DNA of 64,000 bases from positions 1 to 64,000 of the forward strand of contig JAIOIK010000128.1 in the NCBI GenBank assembly GCA_019912545.1. The letters are read 5' to 3'. The DNA is from Ignavibacteria bacterium. GTDB lineage: Bacteria > Bacteroidota > Ignavibacteria > Tepidaquicellales > OLB5. A program made the translations under genes and the position numbers. Each line of letters starts with the position of its first letter. The stretch's first letter is position 1. The notes under the pieces are model-generated. The model made no database searches. It saw only the letters and a list, made by a program, of their open reading frames with translations, and had not been told where the DNA came from. Below are positions 25,428-34,600 of the stretch, in pieces.

Positions 25428-26645
25428 CTGGAAAAGATCGAGTCCCCCTCTAAGATATTACTTGTATTAACATTAATTGAGTTTATCAATTATTTTGATA
25501 GACAGGTAGTATTCCCTTTATTCAGTTTTCTGAAGGCTGATTTCTATCTCACAGATTTTGAGCTTGGGCTTATTGGAACCGTGTTCATGATAATTCATGC
25601 AACAGGTTCTGTACCGCTTGGAATTCTGGCGGATAAATGGATAAGGAAAAAAATCATCGCCATGGGTGTGGCAGTCTGGTCAATTGCAACTTTCTTTACA
25701 GGGCTGGCAAATAACTTTACGCAGCTTTTGATAACCCGCGCAACAGTCGGCATAGGCGAAGCATCATACGCGCCTGCAGCAACTTCACTTATCGCAGATA
25801 ATTTCCCGGTAGAAAAACGTGCTAGGGCAAGCTCAGTATTTCATCTTGGAATGTTCTTAGGAGGTACTTTGGGAATGGTACTTGCAGGAGTTATAGGAAC
25901 TCACCTGGGATGGCGTGCATGTTTTTTTATAGTTGCAATCCCCGGTCTTATACTTGCTTTCACTGCTCTTCAGATTAAAGAAAGAAAGCATGAGCATCAT
26001 ATTACAGATGAAGTCAACTTAACAACCATCACTCATCTTTTCAAAAATCCTGCTTACATAATGACTCTTGCATCGGGAATAATGCTCACTTTCACATCAT
26101 CAGCAATTATAAGCTGGATGACACAATTTTTCATCCGCTTCCACAATTACTCGGTTGACTATGCTTCGCTAACTATAGGGCTCACTGTTGTAATTGCCGG
26201 CCCTCTTGGGATTTACTCGGGAGGATATTTTTCAGACCTGCTATACAATAAATACAAAAAGCCGCGATCGCTGGCAATGGCTTTTGCCTTTATTGCAGCA
26301 ACTCCGCTTATTTACATTACGCTCACTACACAAAATGAAGTTTTAATGATAGTAACGCTGGTGATTGCGACTTATTTGATGACGTGGTATTATGGCCCTA
26401 TGGTTGCATTGATTCAGGATATAGTACCCGGAACACTAAAGGCTACTGCATTTGCATTCTATTTATTCACGGTTCATTTAATAGGCTCAACTCCGGCTCC
26501 TGCGCTTATAGGCAGTGTCTCAGATGCAACCAATCTTCAAACGGCTTTATTCCTGGTCGTGATCTCGAATTTCTTAGGAGGCGTTCTGTTACTGATTACA
26601 AGCCGGGTAATCAAAAAGGGAAACCCGAGAGCCGAACCTGCATAA
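25428..26645 (+). CDS. MFS transporter, probable CTG start
   Basis: A 12-helix major facilitator permease of about 405 residues with the loop 2-3 motif GILADKWIRKK and the helix 4 region ATVGIGEASYAPAATSLIAD, typical of the Spinster/sugar-phosphate-like group. The first ATG or GTG in frame (25581) would remove helix 1, yet the upstream frame clearly codes for it (LLVLTLIEFINYFDRQVVFP). In that extension the best start is CTG at 25428, preceded by AAAGAGG with a 6-base spacer. ATT at 25422 is an alternative. It follows pepA by 21 bases. The substrate is unknown; lipid, sugar phosphate or organic acid are possible. Confidence 0.82.
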   Translation: MEKIESPSKILLVLTLIEFINYFDRQVVFPLFSFLKADFYLTDFELGLIGTVFMIIHATGSVPLGILADKWIRKKIIAMGVAVWSIATFFTGLANNFTQLLITRATVGIGEASYAPAATSLIADNFPVEKRARASSVFHLGMFLGGTLGMVLAGVIGTHLGWRACFFIVAIPGLILAFTALQIKERKHEHHITDEVNLTTITHLFKNPAYIMTLASGIMLTFTSSAIISWMTQFFIRFHNYSVDYASLTIGLTVVIAGPLGIYSGGYFSDLLYNKYKKPRSLAMAFAFIAATPLIYITLTTQNEVLMIVTLVIATYLMTWYYGPMVALIQDIVPGTLKATAFAFYLFTVHLIGSTPAPALIGSVSDATNLQTALFLVVISNFLGGVLLLITSRVIKKGNPRAEPA

Positions 26646-26770
26646 AAGGACAATTTTGGATAGTATAACATTGGTTTTTACTTAAAATTTTGACTAAATT
26701 ATTAAGAATCTTTAAGATAAATTTGTGAAACATATTTGCATGAATATGGATTAAATAAGTAAAGCATTAA

Positions 26771-28183
26771 TTGGACGAAAAAGAGTTAAAAAATAGTGTA
26801 AAAACGGGCAAAAATACCGGTCAAAACGGCAAGGTTTTGAGATGCATAAATATTGATTGTGTATTTAACAGCTCAAACGAGCATGGTGCAATTCGTAATA
26901 CCTGCAATCACCCAAATGTGGTTGTGGAAAGCAGATTTGCAGACATCACTATAGCCATATGCTCAGAATTCCGTTCAAAGAAGGATTATACATTCGAAAA
27001 GCCCGATACACTTATTGATCTTAAATCCAGAGAAAAAACACTTGTAGTGGGTAAACCGGAAGTAGGCGACCAGACTTCCACAATTGAGAAGATAACTACC
27101 AAAGACCTTGAAAAGGGAGCTGGAGTTTCCAACCCGGTTGATGCAGTTGATGAGAGTTCTATCGTAAATCAATCAGCTGAAAATAAAGAAGCGCCCGGGC
27201 AATTGAAACCCGTCATCCTTGAGGCTGAGCATACACCGGCAGAAGAACTTACTGTTGACCAGATTTATAACCTGAGCACTAAACAGGGCACGGATTTCTT
27301 GATATTAAAGAAGATATACCAGCCCAATATCAGAATTGGATTGATATTATCTGTTATATCTCATTTCTTTATGCTCTTTATTATGTACCAGTTCCTTGTT
27401 CCAAAGGAAGAAACACCCGGCGAAGAACATAATCAGCGGATAGTTGTTGTTGAAGACCTTGAAATGCCAAAGTTTGATCCTCCTGATATTGACAAGATGA
27501 AGGAAGAAGAGGACAAACTGAAGGAAGAATCTGAGATTGAGAATAACACAAAAGAAGTTCGCCCGAAAATTAACAAGAAAACAGTAACGCCAAAGATCAA
27601 CAGGCCGAAAGATAATGATACGCCGCCGGATTCTAACAGTTCATTGAATGATGACTCGAACAAAGTTAAAATTGATTCAAGCCTTGTCAAAAATACACGG
27701 GACACATCAAGGATACAAGTGCCTGATTCTATGAAATCCACCTATGACCAGAATGACGTTGGGCTGAAGTTATGGTACCCTGTTGGCTGGAAGTTAATTG
27801 ATAGCCGCCAGATAAACTTAACTCAGAAAGAATTCAATGGAGTTATATTAAATCCGGATTCGCTGAGTACCGACCCGGGCGCAGTAAATATGTTTATTTT
27901 GATTGATGACCCTCAGCACAGCGCATATAATAAAGCAACATACAAGAATGCATTCCAGATGGATGATTCATTAACTGTTGGTTATGTTACAGACCCTATC
28001 AAATCAAGCGGCAAGAAGCTTTCGGCAAAGTATTTTCTTTTCACTGACCCGACCGGGATGAAAAATATCCAGGTTAATGTTGATTTTGTATCACAGGAAA
28101 TGCTGGATAAATACCAGAAGCTTATAGATGCAATAGTAAGGTCAATAAAGATCGTTAAAACACCTGAGAAACCTGGTCCTTAA
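26771..28183 (+). CDS. Single-pass membrane protein with N-terminal Cys motif, unknown
   Basis: A 470-residue protein that I do not recognise. Near the N-terminus it has Cys-x4-Cys-x14-Cys followed by another Cys (LRCINIDCVFN, NTCNH, AICSEFR), a likely metal-binding module recalling DUF1540-type motifs. A polar linker follows, then one membrane helix (LILSVISHFFMLFIMYQFLV, about residues 192-212), a highly charged Glu/Lys-rich segment, and a C-terminal globular domain (about 325-465; GLKLWYPVGWKLIDSRQ...). The topology suggests a cytoplasmic Cys module linked to a periplasmic domain, perhaps TonB- or PsbP-like in outline. The start is TTG. It stands alone. Confidence 0.6.
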   Translation: MDEKELKNSVKTGKNTGQNGKVLRCINIDCVFNSSNEHGAIRNTCNHPNVVVESRFADITIAICSEFRSKKDYTFEKPDTLIDLKSREKTLVVGKPEVGDQTSTIEKITTKDLEKGAGVSNPVDAVDESSIVNQSAENKEAPGQLKPVILEAEHTPAEELTVDQIYNLSTKQGTDFLILKKIYQPNIRIGLILSVISHFFMLFIMYQFLVPKEETPGEEHNQRIVVVEDLEMPKFDPPDIDKMKEEEDKLKEESEIENNTKEVRPKINKKTVTPKINRPKDNDTPPDSNSSLNDDSNKVKIDSSLVKNTRDTSRIQVPDSMKSTYDQNDVGLKLWYPVGWKLIDSRQINLTQKEFNGVILNPDSLSTDPGAVNMFILIDDPQHSAYNKATYKNAFQMDDSLTVGYVTDPIKSSGKKLSAKYFLFTDPTGMKNIQVNVDFVSQEMLDKYQKLIDAIVRSIKIVKTPEKPGP

Positions 28184-28267
28184 AAACACAGAGCTGCAGC
28201 AGGTATGCTGTTTGTTTATCACTACTTGCCTATAACTTGTCATTCTGCAAGAAATGAATGATTAAAC

Positions 28268-29329
28268 ATGAACCTCACTTCAATCCATTTAAAAAAAATA
28301 ATTCAGGATAAAGCCACAGAGCTTGGTTTCATCAAAACAGGCTTTGCGAAATATTCCATGCTTGAGAATGAGTCCGGAAAGCTTAGAACATGGCTGGATG
28401 ATGGCAAACAGGCTGATATGGCATGGATAGAACGCGGCTTTGATAAGCGCAAAGATGTGAGGCTGATAATGCCAGAAGCAAAAGGTGTAATTTCTCTTGC
28501 ATTCAATTACTACACTCCGTTTGAACACGATGAAACTAAACCGAAAATTTCGCGCTACGCATGGGGTAAGGATTATCACAAGATACTAAAGAAGAAGCTG
28601 AAGGAATTATGTGAATTTATTGAGAAAATCCCCCTTAATCCCCCCTTTTATCAAAGGGGGGAGGAGCGAAGCGACGGGGGGTTCAAGACAAGAGCATATG
28701 TAGATGACGGACCGGTAATGGATAAAGCTTGGGCAGTCAGAGCCGGCATAGGTTGGATGGGAAAACATACAAATGTTATTAATCCCGAATTTGGCTCATG
28801 GTTTTTCATTTCAGAAATAATCACAAACATTGAATTTGATAGTTACGACGAGCCGATAGAAGACTTATGCGGAAGCTGTTCTCTTTGTATATCAGCCTGC
28901 CCGACCGGAGCAATAACCGATGAATATGTTGTTGATGCCAATAAGTGCATATCTTATCAAACTATTGAGAATCGGGGTGAGATTCCGCCTGAAATTAATT
29001 TAGATGGCTGGATATTCGGCTGTGACGAGTGCCAGGATGTATGTCCGTTTAATTCGCCTAAGTATAATTTTGTTACTGTTGAAGGTGGGTTTTATCCTTT
29101 ACAATTGACCTCGCCCCCGACCCCTCTCCTTGAAGGAGAGGGGGGCAAAGAATTCGGCATTTCGACACCGAGCGGATACGAGGGGTGCACTTCGACTACG
29201 CTCAGTGCGACAAGTTCGGAATTAGAAAGTTTAACTGAAGAAAAATTTAATGAAATATTTGCTGACTCCCCTATTAAGCGCACGAAGTTCAAAGGGTGGA
29301 AGCGGAATTTGGCAAATATTTCGATTTAA
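28268..29329 (+). CDS. queG: Epoxyqueuosine reductase QueG with two repeat-derived inserts
   Basis: QueG reduces epoxyqueuosine to queuosine in tRNA using cobalamin and two 4Fe-4S clusters. Family features: RGFDKRKDVRLIMPEAKGVISLAFNYY (in part), GWMGKHTNVINPEFGSWFF, the ferredoxin-like CGSCSLCISACP, KCISYQTIENRG, and CDECQDVCPFN. Two stretches have low similarity to the family and coincide with palindromic DNA: residues about 122-139 (PLNPPFYQRGEERSDGG) and about 280-318 (SPPTPLLEGEGG and a Ser/Thr-rich tail). Both keep the frame and avoid the cluster ligands. The enzyme may still work; the first insert lies just before KTRAYVDDGPV, near the conserved core, so this needs testing. Confidence 0.88.
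   Translation: MNLTSIHLKKIIQDKATELGFIKTGFAKYSMLENESGKLRTWLDDGKQADMAWIERGFDKRKDVRLIMPEAKGVISLAFNYYTPFEHDETKPKISRYAWGKDYHKILKKKLKELCEFIEKIPLNPPFYQRGEERSDGGFKTRAYVDDGPVMDKAWAVRAGIGWMGKHTNVINPEFGSWFFISEIITNIEFDSYDEPIEDLCGSCSLCISACPTGAITDEYVVDANKCISYQTIENRGEIPPEINLDGWIFGCDECQDVCPFNSPKYNFVTVEGGFYPLQLTSPPTPLLEGEGGKEFGISTPSGYEGCTSTTLSATSSELESLTEEKFNEIFADSPIKRTKFKGWKRNLANISI
28631..28684 (+). repeat. In-frame palindromic insert 1 in queG
   Basis: CCCCCCTTT (28640-28648) pairs with AAAGGGGGG (28653-28661). It is followed by GGAGCGAAGCGACG, also part of the right arm of the inverted repeat at 51092-51171. The 54-base segment is a multiple of three, has no stop in frame and codes for PLNPPFYQRGEERSDGGF. 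Confidence 0.7.
29110..29215 (+). repeat. In-frame palindromic insert 2 in queG
   Basis: CCCCTCTCC (29121-29129) pairs with GGAGAGGGG (29135-29143), giving a SPPTPLLEGEGG reading. Next comes a segment with CTTCGACTACGCTCAGTGCG, a dispersed repeat I have seen in other bacterial genomes (memory). A similar hairpin (CCCCTCTCCC...GGGAGAGGGG) lies in the intergenic gap at 58022-58080. Confidence 0.65.
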
Positions 29330-29341
29330 AAGGATCGAGCG

Positions 29342-29456
29342 AGTTCCCTACAAAAGCAAGTAGGGAATGCATCTGAACGATATTGCTTCACTTAGGAGGC
29401 TAAATTTGCATCATTGAATATGCTCATCTGAATAATTGCAGAGATGCATTCCCTAC
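29342..29456. repeat. Cluster of three GTAGGGAA-headed repeats after queG
   Basis: TTCCCTAC (29344-29351) faces GTAGGGAA (29360-29367). GTAGGGAATGCATCT (29360-29374) faces AGATGCATTCCCTAC (29442-29456), a perfect 15-bp pair. The GTAG head is shared with the palindromes near the RAYT gene. The cluster starts 13 bases after the queG stop. Confidence 0.7.
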
Positions 29457-29541
29457 CCTGCATTGAAGAGATTTACAGGTTCAATGAAAAATATTGTATT
29501 AAAGTAATTCACAATTAATCCACAATCTCTTATATTTGTAT

Positions 29542-29787
29542 ATGACAAAAGTAAAATTCCTGAAGCTTTTTGCGATGATAGAAATGCTCTCGGCAGTTGT
29601 TTTCATTTCTCTTGCTGTGATATTCTATATATCTAAGGAAGCAATAGGAAATGATATGATGATTCCGGGAATATTTGGATTCATAGGATTATGTTCTGTT
29701 ATAGCTGTTCCGGTGATACTGAAGATCGCAAAGAAGCAGGGTGCTGTAGTTACTGAAATGAATACTAAACAAATCAACATTGAATAA
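29542..29787 (+). CDS. Small two-helix membrane protein, unknown
   Basis: About 81 residues with two hydrophobic helices (FAMIEMLSAVVFISLAVIFY and MIPGIFGFIGLCSVIAVPVI) and a short polar C-terminus. The start is ATG 29542; a TTG two codons upstream is an alternative. The stop overlaps the next gene by eight bases, so the two are likely translated together. No family recognised. Confidence 0.6.
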   Translation: MTKVKFLKLFAMIEMLSAVVFISLAVIFYISKEAIGNDMMIPGIFGFIGLCSVIAVPVILKIAKKQGAVVTEMNTKQINIE

Positions 29788-30268
29788 AAACCTGAAAGTC
29801 CTCAAATTCGTTGCATTTGGAATGCTCTCCGCAAGTATAGTCTTAATTATAATGGGAGTATATTTCTACACCAAAGAAGATGCATTCCTTAAAGAGTGTA
29901 AACTCATCAAATGCCGTATAGAAAAGATCGAGGAGAAAAGGCTTGGCAAAGCTACGTTGACTTTCAGGGAAGTAAACGGCAATTATCCCCCATTTGAGTA
30001 TAAAATAGAATATGATGCTTCCGAAGACGAGCTTGGATATGCTGAAAATGAAGTGCACGATGTTTATTATTATTCAAAAGATGTAAGCCGCTCTGAAATA
30101 AAAGATTTTTTCATAAATCATTTAACGTCATTTATACTGATAATCATTGGCTTTGCATTTATGATGGATTTCCCTGTTATGCTGTTTGTTATCAGCCTTC
30201 AGAAAAAGAAACAGTCGCCTGTTCAACAGGGTTACCAGGAATTGAAAGATCAGATAATAAGCGAATAA
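29780..30268 (+). CDS. Membrane protein with DUF3592-like outline
   Basis: A 162-residue protein with an N-terminal helix (FVAFGMLSASIVLIIMGVYF), a soluble domain (about residues 38-105, with KCRIEKIEEKRLGKATLTF and KIEYDASEDELGYAENEVHDVYY quoted in part) and a C-terminal helix (FILIIIGFAFMMDFPVMLF). Two helices flanking a beta-rich domain resemble DUF3592 proteins. It starts at a TTG overlapping the upstream gene by eight bases. Function unknown. Confidence 0.6.
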   Translation: MNKNLKVLKFVAFGMLSASIVLIIMGVYFYTKEDAFLKECKLIKCRIEKIEEKRLGKATLTFREVNGNYPPFEYKIEYDASEDELGYAENEVHDVYYYSKDVSRSEIKDFFINHLTSFILIIIGFAFMMDFPVMLFVISLQKKKQSPVQQGYQELKDQIISE

Positions 30269-30275
30269 GTCTTCA

Positions 30276-30295
30276 GTCAAAGGCATGCCTTTGAC
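30276..30295. repeat. Perfect 20-bp palindrome
   Basis: GTCAAAGGCATGCCTTTGAC is its own reverse complement. It lies 7 bases after the stop of the preceding gene; no T-run follows, so it is more likely a dispersed palindrome or protein-binding site than a terminator. Confidence 0.7.
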
Positions 30296-30402
30296 CTACT
30301 AGCGATGGATACCTTTGCATGTTTTTTTAAGCAAATATTCTCAGCAGATTGTCACACGTGTATTTTTCGGACTGTCTAAGTTATAAACAAAACCGGAAAT
30401 AC

Positions 30403-30873
30403 ATGAAAAAACTCAAATTAGCCCTCCTAATTAAACTACTATTTTGCTCTATGATAATCTCTCAGGTAAACCTGAAACAGGAAACAGATGCCCTAAAACA
30501 AGTTGATATTGATTTCTCAAATCTATCTAAAGAAAAAGGAATGCGTGTTGCTTTCCTTGAGTATGCTGCCGAGAACAGCGTATTATTAAAGCCCTTCATG
30601 ATGCCCGTTGTTGGCTATGAGAATGTGAAGAAATTCCTTGAAGATGGCGATGATACAGGATTTACGCTGACATGGAGTCCATTATTCGGAGACGTAAGCG
30701 CCTCAGGGGAACTTGGTTATACTTACGGCATATATGAAATGCTCACAAAAAACGAAGCTGGAAAAGATGTAGTTAGAAAAGGTACTTACGTATCCATTTG
30801 GAAGAAGAACTCAGAAGGGAAATGGAAATTCACTCTTGATACAGGTAATCCGGGAATAGAACCGAAGCAGTGA
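30403..30873 (+). CDS. Exported SnoaL-like (DUF4440) protein
   Basis: About 156 residues from the ATG that gives MKKLKLALLIKLLFCSMIIS, a signal peptide; an in-frame ATG 18 codons upstream would bury it. The body (ALKQVDIDFSNLSKEKGM, PVVGYENVKKFL, GDVSASGELGYTYGIYEM, YVSIWKKNSEGKWKFTLDTG) follows the DUF4440/SnoaL-like cystatin-fold pattern ending with a strand of the GKWKF type. Such proteins bind small ligands or act as minor enzymes. No partner in the neighbourhood. Confidence 0.72.
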   Translation: MKKLKLALLIKLLFCSMIISQVNLKQETDALKQVDIDFSNLSKEKGMRVAFLEYAAENSVLLKPFMMPVVGYENVKKFLEDGDDTGFTLTWSPLFGDVSASGELGYTYGIYEMLTKNEAGKDVVRKGTYVSIWKKNSEGKWKFTLDTGNPGIEPKQ

Positions 30874-30943
30874 AGTAGTAATAACAGTGTGTCTCTTCTA
30901 AGCTTGAAGGAGATTCAGGAAGAAGTAAATTCCTATTCTAGCG

Positions 30944-30970
30944 GAGTCCCCCATCCACCGGAGGGGACTC
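30944..30970. repeat. Palindrome GAGTCCCC/GGGGACTC
   Basis: GAGTCCCC (30944-30951) pairs with GGGGACTC (30963-30970). It lies between two convergent genes and may help terminate both, although no strong T-run follows on either strand. Confidence 0.55.
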
Positions 30971-31045
30971 AGCGATATTCTTTTCAGAGTCACTTTCAGG
31001 ACACTTTGAAGTAACTAAACTTTTCCCAAAACTGCTTTTAGCGGA

Positions 31046-31447
31046 TTATTGACCTGAGACAACAACTTCAACTTTAATCCTGTCCGGATCTTCAAAAAAT
31101 ACGGCAAAATAATCCTTTCCACCTGCGTAAGGATGTTTATCCGGATAAAGGATATTAACACCCTTTTCCCTGAGTTCAAGCGTAAGCTCTTCTATAAATT
31201 CCTTTGAATTGCAATGAAATGCCAAATGATTTAATCCAGTGTTTTTTCGGTTATAAGGAAATTCAAGATATTTCTCTTCAGTCTGCACAAATACAATGTA
31301 AGTATCACCAAGTAAGAAACTGATACCGGAATCCCATTTTTGAGAAACGACATAGTTAAACTTCTCCGTCAGCAGCCAGTGCCAGAAAGCAATGGTTTTA
31401 TCCAGGTCTGAGACATATATTTCAACGTGATGTAATGTTCCATTCAT
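31046..31447 (-). CDS. VOC (glyoxalase/bleomycin-resistance-like) protein
   Basis: A 133-residue protein with the VOC two-module pattern: LHHVEIYVSDLDKTIAFWHWLL, GLNHLAFHCNSKEFIEELT (in part), and FFEDPDRIKVEVVV. The metal ligands expected in the family (His in LHHVEIYV, His in NHLAFH, Glu in VEVVV) are present. Members include glyoxalase I, fosfomycin-resistance enzymes and dioxygenases; the exact reaction cannot be deduced. It is monocistronic. Confidence 0.82.
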   Translation of the reverse strand: MNGTLHHVEIYVSDLDKTIAFWHWLLTEKFNYVVSQKWDSGISFLLGDTYIVFVQTEEKYLEFPYNRKNTGLNHLAFHCNSKEFIEELTLELREKGVNILYPDKHPYAGGKDYFAVFFEDPDRIKVEVVVSGQ

Positions 31448-31530
31448 AATTTTACAGGAAATGTCATTTACAAACTGAATATTAAAAATAATAATAACTT
31501 CTGAATTAAAAAAATGTAAAATATAAACAA

Positions 31531-31565
31531 AAAAAACAGAGCCCTTTTATTGAGACTCTGTTTTT
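31531..31565. terminator. Bidirectional terminator hairpin
   Basis: AAAAAACAGAG (31531-31541) pairs with CTCTGTTTTT (31556-31565). T-runs are available on both strands. It lies between the VOC gene and the macroglobulin gene, both on the minus strand. Confidence 0.7.
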
Positions 31566-31585
31566 AAATAATTTGTTTTTGCAGT

Positions 31586-31617
31586 AAAAACGAACAAGGG
31601 GTTGCAACCCCTTGTTC
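31586..31617 (-). terminator. Terminator after the alpha-2-macroglobulin gene
   Basis: GAACAAGGGGTTG (31592-31604) pairs perfectly with CAACCCCTTGTTC (31605-31617). On the minus strand it is followed by GTTTTTAC, and it starts 13 bases past the gene's stop. A perfect 26-bp palindrome like this could also be one of the dispersed repeats recruited as a terminator. Confidence 0.75.
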
Positions 31618-31629
31618 CGGCAATTGAGC

Positions 31630-34600
31630 CTAATCCGTTATTTCAATCTTAAGTTCTTCGCTTGAGCCCATAACATCCGGGTAGTACATGAGCATTCCGG
31701 TTGCGGGTATAACATTGTAACTTCCCGGTATCTGTGCCCGCATTATATAGGTGAACTCGTATGTATCACCATACAAATATGTTGCGAAGAAAGTTACACG
31801 GTTATCGCGGATATCTTTATCGGCATACCACCATCTCCACCAGTAATAATCCCATCCGCTGTAATCTTTTTCTTCCTCAATAGTATAAGCCCAGTCATCC
31901 TTTATTACTTCGCAGCCTGCGGGAATAGGATCTTCAAGCATAAAGTACTGCAGGTCTTTATCTTTGGCTTCAACTCTTACCTTAACCAGAATTTCGTCAC
32001 CGGATTTAACACTGCCGTCGAAGAATCTTTTGCGGTAAGTAATTTTATTATCTTCGCCGTACTTGCTGTATTTTTCCAGCTTGAAGTATTCTTTCTGTAC
32101 CCTGAATCCATTTTCACGCGGCTGGATCTTTCCTTCGCTTGTATAGTATCTCAGATCAGTTGATATATATACCTTACCTTCGCCGCTTTTTTCTATCTTG
32201 ATGTCATTCTGCCCTGCCTTAAGCTTAGAGCCCTCGATAACAAACTTCAGGTCTTTTAAGAATACATCTTCCCTTGTCATCTTCTTATCGAGTATCATTT
32301 CGCCGTTAACATACAGCTTCACAGTATAATCAGGTTCCAGCTCTTTTGAGGCTTTCAGGTAATCGACCATTGCATAGATAATAAATGCTGTTGACTGAGT
32401 ATTCCACCAGCTGCCACCCTGGCGCTGCTGCATAAGCCATCTTATGGCTTTATTCATAAGTTCAGGGTTATCCTTCATACTGCTCGGCTCAGCAAGAAGC
32501 GCCTTAACAGCCATTGCAGTTGTTTGCACTTTATCATCCTGCCATGAATAATGCCAGGTCTTGCCGCCCCAGTAAGAACCCGACTCTCCCATTTCCTGAA
32601 CATGGCTAACAAGTAATTTTGAATATTTCATTGCAGTTTCTTTATCACCAATGTTGCTTGCTGCCATAGAAAGCAGCGCAACAGCATAATCATTCAATTC
32701 AGCTTTACTCAGTATTTCAAACTGCTCTTCAAAAAGCTTTGTATCTTTGCCTTCTGCATATGATAGAGCGTAAAGCATATATGCCCTGGTAGATGCATCA
32801 AGGACCTCATTCTGGAGCTGAGTTTTGATAGCAGTAATACCTTTCTTATATACATCCTGTCTTACGGGGTAACCTGCAGAATTACCAAGAGTTAATCCAT
32901 ACACAACATAAGCTGTCATGAACGGATTGCTCTGGTCATTTGTCCACCAGCCCCAGCCGCCATCATAATGCTGCATTGAGTACAACCTGTTATATCCCGC
33001 ATCAACCATTTTAGGCAGGTCCTTTTTAGTAGCTTCACTGATAGGAGCATTCAGGTCCTTAAATGCATTTGCGACAATTACTGTTGGCATAAAACGGCTC
33101 ATAGTTTGTTCAACGCAGCCGTAGGGATAGCCAACAAGTTCATCAAGCGCTGTAAGCATTGTAGAAGCAAGTGAAGGCGCCACATTCAGTGTAAGCTTAG
33201 TGCTGCGAAGATCAGTGTATTCCGGAATATTAACAAACTTATAATCCGATTTATTTGCATCAGAAATATCCATCGATTGGTAACTTGCAAGCTTCAAACC
33301 GTGCGGCTGCAGCGGCACTTTCAGCTCAACAGCATCAGATTCTTCGTTAGTGAGTGCAGTTGCAGTAAGCTTTGCAAATCCCATTGGGTCATTTACTTTT
33401 ACACGCCAGTCAATGCGTTTTTCTTCATTCTTACCCATCGTAAAGACTTTTTCGTTTGAGTCACCAATAATTTCAAGATTTTCTGTCTTAAGGCTAAGCT
33501 TTGTTTCCTTTTCAGTTTCAAGATAATTGTGAACAATTGTTGAGATAGTCACTTCATCATTTTGCTGGAAGAACCTTGGAGTTTCCATCCTTACAAGCAG
33601 GTCTTTCCTGGTAATAATTGTATTTACATTCTGGCCAACTTTTGTATCATCAGTTATGACCCTTGAAGTAATTCTCCATGAAGTTAAATTATCGGGGAAT
33701 TTTACCTGGACAGTAGCGTAACCGTTTTCGTCGGTTGTAACCGTGGGCTGCCACATGATAGCGTCCCGGAAATCACTTCTTACCTCAGCATCAATAAACC
33801 TTCCGCCCTCTTCACTATCCTTATCGGCGAAAAAATCGCCTTTAGATTCTTTTTTCATTTTTTCATCTTCTGTTTTGGGGGCATTCATTGTTTTGGTTTC
33901 ATCATTTGATCTTCCATTTCGCAATGAAACTTCACCAGTTACCACGGACTGCTGAGAAACCTGAAAATCATCCGTCAAGCCATCCATTACAAGTCCGCCA
34001 GTAGTGCTCTTGAGGTTCACTTCAATCGTTTTTCCTTTAATTACGTTGAGGTCCCTATCGCTTTCTTTGGACCTCTTATTCTTCATCACTCCAATGGTAT
34101 AACTTCCTTCGGGAAGCTTAAACTCATAGCTGCCGTCTTCACCTGTAGTTGCCGCCACGAAATCACCATCTATAATAATTGTAGCATACGGCATTGCGTT
34201 GCCATTTTTATCAGTAAGCCTGCCTTTGATAGTACCAAGCTCACTATCTCTAAGTGATTTAACATCAAACCGCTCGTATATCGTGATCAGTCTGGAATAG
34301 CTGTAATATGAATATGCATTACTGTAATGAACGCTTACTGTATTCCATTTAGGAGCGTAGAAGTAACTCTTAATATCCTTTACGGCATCCGGTTTTATTG
34401 CATAAATACTTTCATCAACTATACCAATGGATACTTCGGCATTTCTTACTGGATTGCCATCTTTATCCGTCACTCTTACTGAAACAGTACCTTCTTCTTT
34501 AGGTTTATAAGTTGTTTTGTCTGTGCCAATGTTTACCGTGAGGAATTTCTTTTCGGGCATAACCATAACGCTTTTGCTTGCGGAATAAAACTGTCCCCCG

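Noticed and set aside
29780-30268. Toxin or immunity pair with the upstream small membrane protein
   Set aside because: Both are membrane proteins with overlapping genes, but neither shows toxin, immunity or secretion features.
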